Positions 1 to 6,944 of a DNA stretch of 45,725 nucleotides are shown one piece after another. The position numbers and the translations under genes are program-made. Each line of letters starts with the position of its first letter. The stretch's first letter is position 1. The notes beneath the pieces are model-generated. The model was given only the letters and a program-made list of their open reading frames with translations. It was not told the origin of the DNA and made no database searches. The stretch is from positions 1 through 45,725 of the forward strand of contig CAZPZD010000016.1 of assembly GCA_964590515.1 (NCBI GenBank). Reading direction: 5' to 3'. Source of the stretch: JADFRG01 sp964590515. Its GTDB lineage: Bacteria > Chloroflexota > Anaerolineae > Anaerolineales > E44-bin32.

Positions 1-18
1 AGTCGATGGCCACACCCA

Positions 19-408
19 ATGCCTGATGACCAGTTTGAAGTCGCTCAAATTCGAGAGATCCGTCGGGAAGTCGGCCGCTTCGGCGGGATCATGCGGCTAC
101 TCTTCGTGGCCGAGCGGATTACGGTTGAGGACACGGAGACCATCGCGATGTCCACCGAGTTCGAGTGGCAAGTGAACGTGAAGATCTCCGACAGCGACAT
201 GGAGCAGGCCACCCGCAAACTTCACACGGCCGTCCTTCAGGCTCTACTCGCGGATTCTTGGGAGCCGATCGGGACCGATAACCAAGGTCGGGTCATGGCG
301 TTACGGCGCAAGATCGCCCAAGAAGTGCCGGAGGGGGCTTCGGCCGAGCAGTATTCCTGGCAGATCACTCACCCCTGGCGCAGCAAGCAGGAAGCTCGTA
401 CTTCCTGA
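19..408 (+). CDS. Hypothetical protein, possibly cut at the window edge
   Basis: The reading frame encodes 129 residues from an ATG at 19 and is also open back to base 1, so the true start may lie outside the window. The protein is charged and soluble, with no membrane segment or signal peptide. A central stretch of about 60 residues (FEWQVNVKISDSD through the RVMALRRKI region) looks like an alternating beta/alpha fold. I recognise no family. The next gene is convergent on the other strand, and the 135 bp between them hold no clear hairpin. Codon use looks like that of the neighbours. Function unknown. Confidence 0.5.
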   Translation: MPDDQFEVAQIREIRREVGRFGGIMRLLFVAERITVEDTETIAMSTEFEWQVNVKISDSDMEQATRKLHTAVLQALLADSWEPIGTDNQGRVMALRRKIAQEVPEGASAEQYSWQITHPWRSKQEARTS

Positions 409-543
409 CCCGCCGAAGAACTCCCTCTCCGTATTGCCTTCGACCAAAGTAAGCAGCCGTCTTCAAAAGATGAGCGGCGCGAGGAATTCTACCTTGACTG
501 GCATGGCCGTCGATGATGCGCGGGTCCGCTGAACTGAGGGGAT

Positions 544-1044
544 TTAGTCGAAGAGTGAATCGTCCCAGCGCTGCTGGGCGACTCGGGTGGGGATCAGAAA
601 AGTTTCGGCGAAGCCGCGCAGATCCTTGCCCTGCCGGCGATAGGCGACGATGAGCGGATCCGGGGCCAGCAGGACTCGAGCAAAGTAATCCTGGCAGTCT
701 TCGAGGTGGCTGAGCAACAGTTCTGGCAATCCCATGGCGCGTCCGTGTCCACTGCCGCCGACCGCAATGAGGATCTCGCGGGAAATCGCGTAGCGCCGTT
801 CGTCGATCGAGAGCTCCCAGGCTCGAGTGGTGCGCCCATTCTGGTAGAGTGGCCGTTCGTAAATCGGGCTCCAGTCCCCATTGGAAGCCCGGATCTTGCT
901 GAACAGCCCGGCGTAGACCGCCGGAGGGCTCTTGAGGATATTCTCGATCCAGATTGGCGGATAAAGCGCGCCTAGATAGTCGACCAGGCCGAGGGCGAGG
1001 TTGCGCAGCAGCCACAGACGTTCTTCTCGGTTGATTTGGATCAC
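544..1044 (-). CDS. Degenerate ImmA/IrrE-like protein lacking the zinc-protease motif
   Basis: This 166-residue protein starts at GTG 1044, with AGGA about 9 nt upstream. Its C-terminal half resembles the tail of ImmA/IrrE metallopeptidases: a segment DYFARVLLAP, then a helix-turn-helix-like stretch (LRGFAETFLIPTRVAQQRW) where family members have ANxFAxxLLMP and a following small helical domain. Where active members have HExxH, this protein reads REILI (in AISREILIAV), so both zinc histidines are missing. If the relationship is right it would be a non-catalytic binding or regulatory protein. The match is by eye, so the family call is moderate at best. A TATACT box lies at 1085-1090 upstream. 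Confidence 0.5.
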   Translation of the reverse strand: MIQINREERLWLLRNLALGLVDYLGALYPPIWIENILKSPPAVYAGLFSKIRASNGDWSPIYERPLYQNGRTTRAWELSIDERRYAISREILIAVGGSGHGRAMGLPELLLSHLEDCQDYFARVLLAPDPLIVAYRRQGKDLRGFAETFLIPTRVAQQRWDDSLFD

Positions 1045-1084
1045 AATTTCACGTCCTGCATTTCCCTATCCCTGGCCACCCACC

Positions 1085-1090
1085 AGTATA
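1085..1090 (-). promoter_or_regulatory. Possible -10 box for the ImmA/IrrE-like gene
   Basis: On the minus strand this reads TATACT, placing a start site near 1078 and a leader of about 33 nt before GTG 1044. No convincing -35 lies 17 nt upstream. Confidence 0.3.
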
Positions 1091-1120
1091 GGAGCTTGAA
1101 AAGCAGGCCACGCTTACAGG

Positions 1121-1579
1121 TTGCTTACAGGGGTGATCGGGACCCGTCCGGAGGAGGGTGGGGAGAATCTGCTGCTGGTGGCCCACGTGGCCATCGGCGA
1201 TCCCGGATCCGCCGAATTCTTCGCTCAACAAAGCCTGGTCTCTTTTGCCGGCTCCCAGGTGGCCGCCCGTTTGTTGGTCCCGACCGTGGATCAATTGCTG
1301 GTGATCTCACTCAACGCGGAGGGTGACTCGGTCGGGCTCTTGGAAATCAGTGTGCGGCATGCCCTGTTATGGGAGCTCGGAGTGCTGAACGATGCCCAGT
1401 TCACCTCCTTCTGGCGAAGCCTCAACCCCTGGGCGTTTCCAACCGTAGTTCTCCGCCTTACCAACCGGGTCAGTCTCGCGCTGAGTCGCTTACCTACCCT
1501 TAGTGGGCTCCTTGGATCGGTGTTTGCTCGGTGGGGGTTGACTCGAGCTCGAAACCGTTGTATCATGGCTAACATATAA
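1121..1579 (+). CDS. Hypothetical protein, weakly supported
   Basis: The open frame encodes 152 residues from TTG 1121; an in-frame stop at 1097-1099 limits the upstream extension. The first two thirds look protein-like (GENLLLVAHVAIGDPG, QLLVISLNAEGD), but I recognise no family. There is no obvious ribosome-binding site. The 3' end overlaps the best promoter candidate for the downstream GntR gene, and the stop codon (TAA 1577-1579) falls inside a TATAAT sequence. Either the gene is real and the promoter sits in its tail, or this is a decaying remnant. It is kept because nothing else explains the stretch. Confidence 0.35.
   Translation: MLTGVIGTRPEEGGENLLLVAHVAIGDPGSAEFFAQQSLVSFAGSQVAARLLVPTVDQLLVISLNAEGDSVGLLEISVRHALLWELGVLNDAQFTSFWRSLNPWAFPTVVLRLTNRVSLALSRLPTLSGLLGSVFARWGLTRARNRCIMANI
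1538..1566 (+). promoter_or_regulatory. Sigma-70-type promoter for the microcompartment operon
   Basis: TTGACT (1538-1543) and TATCAT (1561-1566) are separated by 17 bp, the ideal spacing for a housekeeping promoter. A second -10 candidate, TATAAT at 1575-1580, lies just downstream. If that one is used, the start site near 1587 falls inside the palindrome at 1579-1588. No other strong promoter is visible before the end of the operon at 8181. Confidence 0.5.
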
Positions 1580-1605
1580 TCCTAGGATACTCAAGTAGTA
1601 ATTAC
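1579..1605 (+). promoter_or_regulatory. Two short palindromes, candidate GntR operators
   Basis: ATCCTAGGAT (1579-1588) is a perfect 10-bp palindrome and GTAATTAC (1598-1605) a perfect 8-bp one. They lie between the promoter and the GntR coding region, where an autoregulator would bind. Neither exactly matches the GTnTAnAC core often seen for HutC-type regulators, so the role is inferred from symmetry and position. Confidence 0.35.
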
Positions 1606-1651
1606 ATCATTATGTTCACGGGCAGGGAGTTCCAGCCAGGAGCTGTTCGGA

Positions 1652-2431
1652 ATTAAAGCCAGAATCGATCGCCGATCTCATACCCCGTACTACCTGCAGC
1701 TGAAGACCCAGCTGCAGGAACGTATCGAGCAAGGGGAGTGGCGGCCGGGTGACCGGATCCCGAGCGAGGCGGAGCTTGGCCAGAGCTTCGAGGTCAGCCG
1801 CACGGTCGTGCGGCAGGCGCTGCAGGACCTGATTTATCAAGGGCTGGTCGTGCGCCGGAAGGGGAAAGGAACGTTCGTGGCGCAGCCGAAGATTGCGAGC
1901 CGCGGCCTGGTCCAGTCCCTGGAAGGCTTCTATCAGGAGCTGGCGGAACGCGGGGTACCGGTTGTCAATCAGGTGCTGGAACAGGTGTTGGTGCCCGCCG
2001 ACTCCGAGGTGGCAACCAACCTTGGATTGGAACCGTTGGCCCCGGTTGTCAAACTGGTCCGGCTGCGTTTTGTGGAGGGCGAGCCGATAGTGCTGGTTAC
2101 TTCTTATCTCCCCTACGAGCGCTGCCGCTCGCTGATCCAGGCCAACCTACAGAAGCGCTCCTTATATGCATTCTTGGACGAGGAATGTGGATTGAAGATC
2201 GGGCGGGGAAGTCGCAGCATCGAGGCGGTACCGGCCGGCGAAGCCGAAGCCAAGCTGCTCAAGCTGAAAGTCGGGGCGCCGCTCATGCGGCTGCGCAGCG
2301 TGAGCTACACCGCCGACGGGGCGGCGTTGGAATTCTTTGACGCCTTGTTTCGGGGGGATCGATCTAGTTTCGAAGTCGAGATCATGGCGATCGCCGGGCA
2401 TGGCGAACGGCGGGCGCGGCGAAAACGATGA
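1652..2431 (+). CDS. GntR family (HutC/UTRA type) regulator of the microcompartment operon
   Basis: About 259 residues. The N-terminal winged helix is clear (PYYLQLKTQL, then PGDRIPSEAEL and VSRTVVRQAL, then GTFVAQP), followed by a UTRA ligand-binding domain of the HutC subfamily (RGLVQSLEGFY onward). The start is unusual: no in-frame ATG, GTG or TTG precedes the winged helix after the stop at 1583-1585. The best choice is ATT at 1652, with AGGAG at 1638-1642 at a 9-nt spacing. GTG 1808 lies inside the DNA-binding domain and would destroy it. As first gene of the operon it probably senses a sugar phosphate and represses the locus; the effector is inferred. A sequence error near the start is possible. 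Confidence 0.85.
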   Translation: MKARIDRRSHTPYYLQLKTQLQERIEQGEWRPGDRIPSEAELGQSFEVSRTVVRQALQDLIYQGLVVRRKGKGTFVAQPKIASRGLVQSLEGFYQELAERGVPVVNQVLEQVLVPADSEVATNLGLEPLAPVVKLVRLRFVEGEPIVLVTSYLPYERCRSLIQANLQKRSLYAFLDEECGLKIGRGSRSIEAVPAGEAEAKLLKLKVGAPLMRLRSVSYTADGAALEFFDALFRGDRSSFEVEIMAIAGHGERRARRKR

Positions 2432-2500
2432 ATCAGAATCGGAATCGCGGGGTCGAATGCGCCGATCCGAAGCGGAGCCGACCGAGCCGAGGGGTCTTCA

Positions 2501-3208
2501 ATGTGGGCTGAGGATCAGGTCCGGCGGATCGTCCGCCGGGTGGTGTACCGCACTCTCGGTCGGTCGCCCCGGCCTCAGGCTCGCCGGCTGATCGCGGAGC
2601 AGGAAGTGCAGGCTGTGCCGCCAGGGGGAATGCTAAACGTGCCGGAGGGAGCGCTGGTCACACCGCTCGCCCGCCAGCTCGCGCTGGATCGAAGAATCCT
2701 GATGCGTGCCGCGGATCATGGACCGGAGACCGGAAGCAGCAAGGCGATCGCTCTCGGCGCCGACCATGGTGGGTACAAGCTGAAGGAAACCCTCATGCAC
2801 AGCCTGGCCGAGTGGGGCTACGAGGTCCTGGACTGCGGGACCCAGAGCGATCGGTCGGTGGACTATCCCGATTACGCCTTCGCGGTGGCTCAGATGGTGG
2901 CCGACGGGCGGGCCTGGCGCGGGGTAATGGTCGACGGGGCCGGGATCGGCTCCTGCATCGCCGCCAATAAGGTTCCCGGAGTGCGGGCTGCGATGTGCTA
3001 CGACCAGGCCAGCGCGCTGAACAGTCGCGAGCACAACAACGCCAATCTGCTGACCCTGGGCGCCGGACTGATTGGAGAAAACCTGGCCAAGTCGATCCTG
3101 AACACCTTTCTCTCAACACCTTTCGCCGGCGGACGGCATGCCGCACGGGTGGACAAGATTTCAAACATCGAACACCGCTACCTCCGCCAGGGAGCGCCGG
3201 CCCGATGA
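2501..3208 (+). CDS. RpiB-type sugar-phosphate isomerase with encapsulation peptide, catalytic Cys replaced
   Basis: 235 residues against about 150 for ordinary RpiB. The extra N-terminus (1-80) begins with an amphipathic helix (residues 3-19, EDQVRRIVRRVVYR) of encapsulation-peptide type, followed by a VTPLARQLA segment. The RpiB/LacAB domain runs from about 81 to the end: D88-H89 (GADHGGYKLK), DYP 121-123, H178 (SREHNN) and the GGRHAARV phosphate-binding arginines are conserved. At the position of E. coli Cys66 this protein has D145 (DGAGIG instead of CGTGVG), and a cysteine occurs six residues later (C152). Expected role is aldose/ketose 5- or 6-phosphate isomerisation inside the shell, but the substrate may differ. 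The 3' end overlaps deoC by 4 bases (ATGA). Confidence 0.88.
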   Translation: MWAEDQVRRIVRRVVYRTLGRSPRPQARRLIAEQEVQAVPPGGMLNVPEGALVTPLARQLALDRRILMRAADHGPETGSSKAIALGADHGGYKLKETLMHSLAEWGYEVLDCGTQSDRSVDYPDYAFAVAQMVADGRAWRGVMVDGAGIGSCIAANKVPGVRAAMCYDQASALNSREHNNANLLTLGAGLIGENLAKSILNTFLSTPFAGGRHAARVDKISNIEHRYLRQGAPAR

Positions 3209-4080
3209 GACATCCTGAGTTGGACGAGGCGGGAGTGGAGCAGCTCATCGAAAGTATTACCAAGCAGGTGATGCTTAGACTGGACGGCGGGGGCAACGGA
3301 AATACGCGCATGCCGACCGGCAGCTATTCCGATCGGATCCAGCCGATGATCGCGGCAGGGGCCGACCGGGTGGCCAGCACCCTGGGGATTGCCCCAACCG
3401 ACGGCCGGCTGGCAAGCCTGATCGACCACACCCTGCTCAAACCGGAGGCCAGCCACGAAGAGATCGCTCAGCTGTGCTCCGAGGCCCGCAAGTATGGCTT
3501 CGCCTCGGTCTGCGTCAATCCCAGCAACGTCAAGCTGTGCGGACAGTTGCTGAAAGGCAGTCCGGTCGCCATCTGCACCGTAGTCGGTTTCCCGTTGGGG
3601 GCCACCCCAACCGACGTCAAAGTCTTCGAGGCACAGCAGGCTATCCGGGAAGGCGCGACCGAAATTGACATGGTGATCAATGTTGGGGCGGTCAAATCCC
3701 GCGAGTACGAACTCGTCCGGCAGGACATCGCTTCAGTGGCCAAGGCCTGCCACGCGGCCAATGCCATCCTCAAGGTCATCCTCGAGGCCGCCCTGCTGAC
3801 CGATGAAGAAAAGGTGATCGCCTGCCAGCTGGCGAAGGTGGCGGGCGCCGATTTTGTCAAGACCTCCACCGGTTTTGGCCCAGGCGGGGCGACCGCCGAG
3901 GATGTGGCGTTGATGCGCCGGGTCGTCGGACCCAACATTGGAGTCAAAGCGGCCGGTGGAATCCGAACGACCGAAGATGCCCGCCGGATGATTGCGGCCG
4001 GCGCCAGCCGGATCGGCGCCAGTGCCAGCGTCAAGATCGTCGGCGGAATGGATGAAAAGGAGAGATCCTATGGACGTTGA
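3205..4080 (+). CDS. deoC: Deoxyribose-phosphate aldolase with encapsulation peptide
   Basis: 291 residues. It cleaves 2-deoxyribose 5-phosphate to acetaldehyde and glyceraldehyde 3-phosphate. The start ATG overlaps the rpiB stop in ATGA; the frame is open further upstream, but that stretch lies inside rpiB. Residues 7-26 form an amphipathic helix (VEQLIESITKQVMLRL) typical of BMC cargo, then a Gly-rich linker, then the class I aldolase barrel from about residue 57. Catalytic residues are visible: Schiff-base K219 (DFVKTSTGFG), K248 (GVKAAGG) and D155 (EIDMVIN). This is the signature enzyme of the SPU class of microcompartments and supplies the aldehyde for the dehydrogenase encoded downstream. 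Confidence 0.95.
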   Translation: MRHPELDEAGVEQLIESITKQVMLRLDGGGNGNTRMPTGSYSDRIQPMIAAGADRVASTLGIAPTDGRLASLIDHTLLKPEASHEEIAQLCSEARKYGFASVCVNPSNVKLCGQLLKGSPVAICTVVGFPLGATPTDVKVFEAQQAIREGATEIDMVINVGAVKSREYELVRQDIASVAKACHAANAILKVILEAALLTDEEKVIACQLAKVAGADFVKTSTGFGPGGATAEDVALMRRVVGPNIGVKAAGGIRTTEDARRMIAAGASRIGASASVKIVGGMDEKERSYGR

Positions 4081-4708
4081 TCTGCGTACTTACGCGTTCT
4101 TAGACAGTCTGCAACTGCAGCACGCCGGATTCCTCGGCACGGTGATGCAGGGATTCCTGCCCTTGCCAAACGACACCTCTCTATGGGTGGAGATCTCGCC
4201 CGGAATCGAGATCAACCGGATCACCGATATCGCCCTCAAGTCCACCAAAGTACGGCCGGGGATGCAAATCGTCGAGCGGCTCTTTGGCCTGCTGGAGGTG
4301 CACCATGAAGTCCAGGCCGAGGTGCGGGCGGCCGGGGCGGCCATCTTGGAGGCACTCGAACTGAAAGAATCAGACCGCCTGAAGCCCAAGGTGGTTTCCA
4401 GCCAGATTATTCGGCATGTTGACGCCCACCAGGTGCAGTTGATCAACCGGCTGCGGCATGGGCATATGCTGCTCGCCGGCCAGACCCTGTATGTGCTCGA
4501 GGTTGAACCAGCCGGGTATGCCGCGCTGGCAGCCAACGAAGCCGAAAAGGCGGCCGCGATCAACATCCTGGAAGTCCGAGCCTTTGGCAGTTTCGGACGG
4601 GTCTATCTGGGTGGGGAAGAGCGAGACATCATGGCCGGCTATGGGGCGGCGGTGGCGGCGATTGAAGGGGTAAGCGGCCGCGAAATTACTGAACAACGTC
4701 GAACCTGA
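4070..4708 (+). CDS. Divergent EutL-like tandem BMC-domain shell protein
   Basis: 212 residues, starting at ATG 4070 behind a strong AAGGAGAG site; it overlaps the deoC 3' end by 11 bases. It is not an obvious shell protein at first sight. Each half nevertheless fits one BMC domain: LWVEISPGIEINRITDIAL with a helix ending AAGAAILEAL, and LYVLEVEPAGYAALAANEA with GSFGRVYLGGEERDIMAGY and AAVAAIE. The order, with a leader before each domain, matches the circularly permuted EutL arrangement of about 219 residues. Such proteins form trimers with large, sometimes gated pores. The assignment rests on manual alignment and on the position among BMC genes. An alternative is a BMC-specific accessory protein. 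Confidence 0.65.
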   Translation: MDVDLRTYAFLDSLQLQHAGFLGTVMQGFLPLPNDTSLWVEISPGIEINRITDIALKSTKVRPGMQIVERLFGLLEVHHEVQAEVRAAGAAILEALELKESDRLKPKVVSSQIIRHVDAHQVQLINRLRHGHMLLAGQTLYVLEVEPAGYAALAANEAEKAAAINILEVRAFGSFGRVYLGGEERDIMAGYGAAVAAIEGVSGREITEQRRT

Positions 4709-4763
4709 CGATCGAGAAACCAACGAGAGGAGTCTTAAAGCAATGGCCAAGAAGGAGGTCAAG

Positions 4764-5093
4764 ATGTCAGAGCAGTATGCAGCAACAGAAGCGTTGGGCA
4801 TGATCGAGACCAAGAGCTACCCGGCGATGGTCGAGGCCGCCGATGCCATGGTCAAGGCCGCCAGGGTTGAACTGGTGGCGTTTGAAAAGACCGGCGGCGG
4901 GCTCGTGACCGCCATCGTGCGCGGCGACGTCGCGGCGGTGAAGGCTGCCGTCGAGGCCGGGGCGCGGGGCGCGGAAAAGGTTGGCGAAGTCGTTGCCATC
5001 CATGTCATTCCACGACCGCATGCCAACGTTGACCGCACGCTGCCGCTGGGCCGTCAGCCTGCCGAGGGCGGCGAAGAAGCTCGAGCGGCCTAA
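4764..5093 (+). CDS. BMC-H hexameric shell protein (Pfam BMC domain)
   Basis: 109 residues from ATG 4764, chosen because a perfect AAGGAGGT lies 4 nt upstream and the protein then starts like other BMC-H (MSEQYAATEALGMIETKS). An in-frame ATG at 4743 with GAGGAG 10 nt upstream would add seven lysine-rich residues. A single BMC fold spans about residues 8-90: ALGMIETK, AADAMVKAARVEL, the pore loop EKTGGGLVT (T-G-G-G where K-I-G-S-G is common), then RGDVAAVKAAVEAG. A tail of about 20 residues rich in Gly, Glu and Ala follows. It is the only hexamer gene in the locus, so it should form most of the shell facets. Confidence 0.95.
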   Translation: MSEQYAATEALGMIETKSYPAMVEAADAMVKAARVELVAFEKTGGGLVTAIVRGDVAAVKAAVEAGARGAEKVGEVVAIHVIPRPHANVDRTLPLGRQPAEGGEEARAA

Positions 5094-5119
5094 CCGCACG
5101 AAAATTTCTTACCGGCGCT

Positions 5120-5158
5120 GCCCCTCGGGCTCGGCTTGGCATGTGGGGTCCGAGGGGC
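5120..5158 (+). other. Intercistronic stem-loop between hexamer and pentamer genes
   Basis: GCCCCTCGG (5120-5128) pairs perfectly with CCGAGGGGC (5150-5158) around a 21-nt loop. It lies between the BMC-H stop (5093) and the pentamer ribosome-binding site (AAAGGAG, 5166-5172). There is no T-run, so it is unlikely to be a simple terminator. A partial terminator or a 3'-end stabiliser of the hexamer mRNA would fit the need for far more hexamers than pentamers; that role is inference. Confidence 0.5.
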
Positions 5159-5178
5159 GGGCAGCAAAGGAGTTGCCG

Positions 5179-5478
5179 ATGTATTTAGGCAGAGTGGTCG
5201 GTACGTTGGTGGCCACGCGCAAGGAGCCCTCCCTGGAAGGCCTCAAGTTCCTGGTGCTCAAGCAGCTCGACGAAGCGGGCCGGGAGACAGGTGCCTACCG
5301 GGTGGCGGCCGATGCGGTGGGAGCGGGTCCGGGTGAAGTGGTGCTGTATGCCACCGGCAGCGCCGCCCGCCAGACCACCCGCACCCACGAGCGGCCTTGC
5401 GATGGGGTCGTCATGGCCATCGTCGATCAGATTGAGGTCGGTGGCGAGCTGCTCTACGACAAGGCGGAGGCAGGCTGA
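5179..5478 (+). CDS. BMC-P pentameric vertex protein (EutN/CcmL family), first copy
   Basis: 99 residues starting at ATG 5179, with AAAGGAG 6 nt upstream; the longer open frame upstream overlaps the BMC-H tail and is not used. It shows the EutN/CcmL beta-barrel pattern: MYLGRVVGTLVATRK, LKFLVLKQLD, ADAVGAGPGEVVL, TGSAAR and DGVVMAIVDQI near the end. Such proteins form pentamers that cap the vertices of the icosahedral shell. Its stop overlaps the next start in TGATG, so it should be translationally coupled to the aldehyde dehydrogenase. Confidence 0.93.
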   Translation: MYLGRVVGTLVATRKEPSLEGLKFLVLKQLDEAGRETGAYRVAADAVGAGPGEVVLYATGSAARQTTRTHERPCDGVVMAIVDQIEVGGELLYDKAEAG

Positions 5479-6944
5479 TGTTGGATGAAGCGCAGATCGA
5501 GACCCTTGTCGAACAGGTGATGGCCGAGCTTGGGCAGGGTGAACGGGTGCGGCACGGGCCAGCTCCGCTGACGATCACCACCCACACCCCGCCATCGGTT
5601 GGTCATCCGTTGAAGTACGGAACCAACCTGTTTCCCGACTTGGACCAAGCGGTAGCCGCTGCCCGGCAGGCCTTCTTCCAATTGCATGAGCTGCCGCTCG
5701 AGCTGCGAGAAGCGATGATTGCTCAGATCCGCCGCACGGCGCGGGAGAACGCACAGGTCCTGGCCTACGAAGCCTGGCAAGAGACCGGGCTGGGGCGCTA
5801 CGAAGACAAGATTCAGAAAAACTTGCTCAATGCCAACAAGATGCCCGGCACCGAGTTCCTCACCCCGACTGCCTGGACCGGCGACCGCGGCCTAACCCTG
5901 GTGGAGTGGGCTCCTTACGGGGTGATCGGTGCGATCATCCCCAGCACCAATCCCACCTCGACCGTCATTTGCAACACGATCGCCATGGTGGCGGCGGGGA
6001 ATGCGGTGGTGTTTAACGCCCACCCGGGAGCCAAGGCCTGCTCAAATCACGCGGTCCGGCTCATGAATGAAGCAATCGTGGAGGCCGGCGGCCCAGCCAA
6101 TCTGGTGTGCGGGGTGGCCGAACCCACCCTCGAAAGCGCTCAGGCCCTGATGGCCCACAAGGATATTCGGCTGCTGACCGTGACCGGTGGGATCGGGGTC
6201 GTTCGAGCGGCGATGTCCAGCGGCAAGCGGGCCATCTGCGCCGGCCCGGGTAACCCCCCGGTGTTGGTGGACGAGACCGCCGATCTGGAGCAGGCCGGAC
6301 GGGATATAGTTTTCGGCGCCTCCTTTGACAACAACGTGGTGTGCACTGACGAGAAGACCCTGATCGCGGTGGACTCGATCGCCGACCCGCTGAAACGGGT
6401 CATGGCCCGCTACGGGGCGTACGAAATCGACTCAGGCCAACTCGATCGGTTGATGAAGGTGATCTTCGAGGAGGTGCCCCCACCCGGGAGGCACGGCACG
6501 ATGAACAAGAAGTTCATCGGCAAAAACGCCAACGTGATCCTGCATGAGATCGGGATTGAGGTCGGCGACGAGATCCGGTTGGTGCTGGCCGATGTCCCCA
6601 ATGACCATCCACTGGTCTGGTCGGAGCAGATGATGCCGGTCTTGCCGCTGACCCGAGTCGGGAATGTCGAGGATGGGATCCGCCTGGCCAAGGACTCCGA
6701 ACACGGTTTCCGCCATACGGCCGTAATTCACTCGAAGAACATTGACAACATGAGCCGGATGGCCCGGGTGATGGACTGCAGCATCTTTGTGAAGAACGGC
6801 CCGACCCAGGCGGGACTTGGGCTCGGCGGGGAGGGCTTCTGCTCCTTCACGATTGCCAGCCCCACCGGGGAGGGAATGACCAACCCGCGCAGCTTTAGCC
6901 GAATTCGTCGCTGTACCTTGGTGGACGCTTTTCGAATTGTGTAA
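5478..6944 (+). CDS. CoA-acylating aldehyde dehydrogenase (PduP/EutE-like) with encapsulation peptide
   Basis: 488 residues, close to PduP/EutE length. It oxidises an aldehyde, here most likely acetaldehyde from DeoC, to acyl-CoA with NAD+. Residues 2-19 form the amphipathic helix LDEAQIETLVEQVMAELG, the usual BMC targeting peptide, followed by a linker of about 25 residues. The ALDH core shows IIPSTNPTST (cofactor region), VTGG at 235-238, CAGPGNPPV, and catalytic Cys289 in FDNNVVCTDEK. The start ATG overlaps the preceding pentamer stop (TGATG), and its own stop overlaps the next shell gene (TAATG). No alcohol dehydrogenase or phosphotransacylase accompanies it to recycle NAD+ and CoA. Confidence 0.95.
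   Translation: MLDEAQIETLVEQVMAELGQGERVRHGPAPLTITTHTPPSVGHPLKYGTNLFPDLDQAVAAARQAFFQLHELPLELREAMIAQIRRTARENAQVLAYEAWQETGLGRYEDKIQKNLLNANKMPGTEFLTPTAWTGDRGLTLVEWAPYGVIGAIIPSTNPTSTVICNTIAMVAAGNAVVFNAHPGAKACSNHAVRLMNEAIVEAGGPANLVCGVAEPTLESAQALMAHKDIRLLTVTGGIGVVRAAMSSGKRAICAGPGNPPVLVDETADLEQAGRDIVFGASFDNNVVCTDEKTLIAVDSIADPLKRVMARYGAYEIDSGQLDRLMKVIFEEVPPPGRHGTMNKKFIGKNANVILHEIGIEVGDEIRLVLADVPNDHPLVWSEQMMPVLPLTRVGNVEDGIRLAKDSEHGFRHTAVIHSKNIDNMSRMARVMDCSIFVKNGPTQAGLGLGGEGFCSFTIASPTGEGMTNPRSFSRIRRCTLVDAFRIV

Noticed and set aside
365..1015. A 216-residue minus-strand frame across the ImmA/IrrE-like region
   Set aside because: It is very Arg/Pro-rich and overlaps a better frame (544-1044) with family-like features.
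2995..3204. Upstream extension of deoC
   Set aside because: It would overlap rpiB by about 210 bases in another frame. ATG 3205 forms an ATGA overlap and gives a typical targeting-peptide start.
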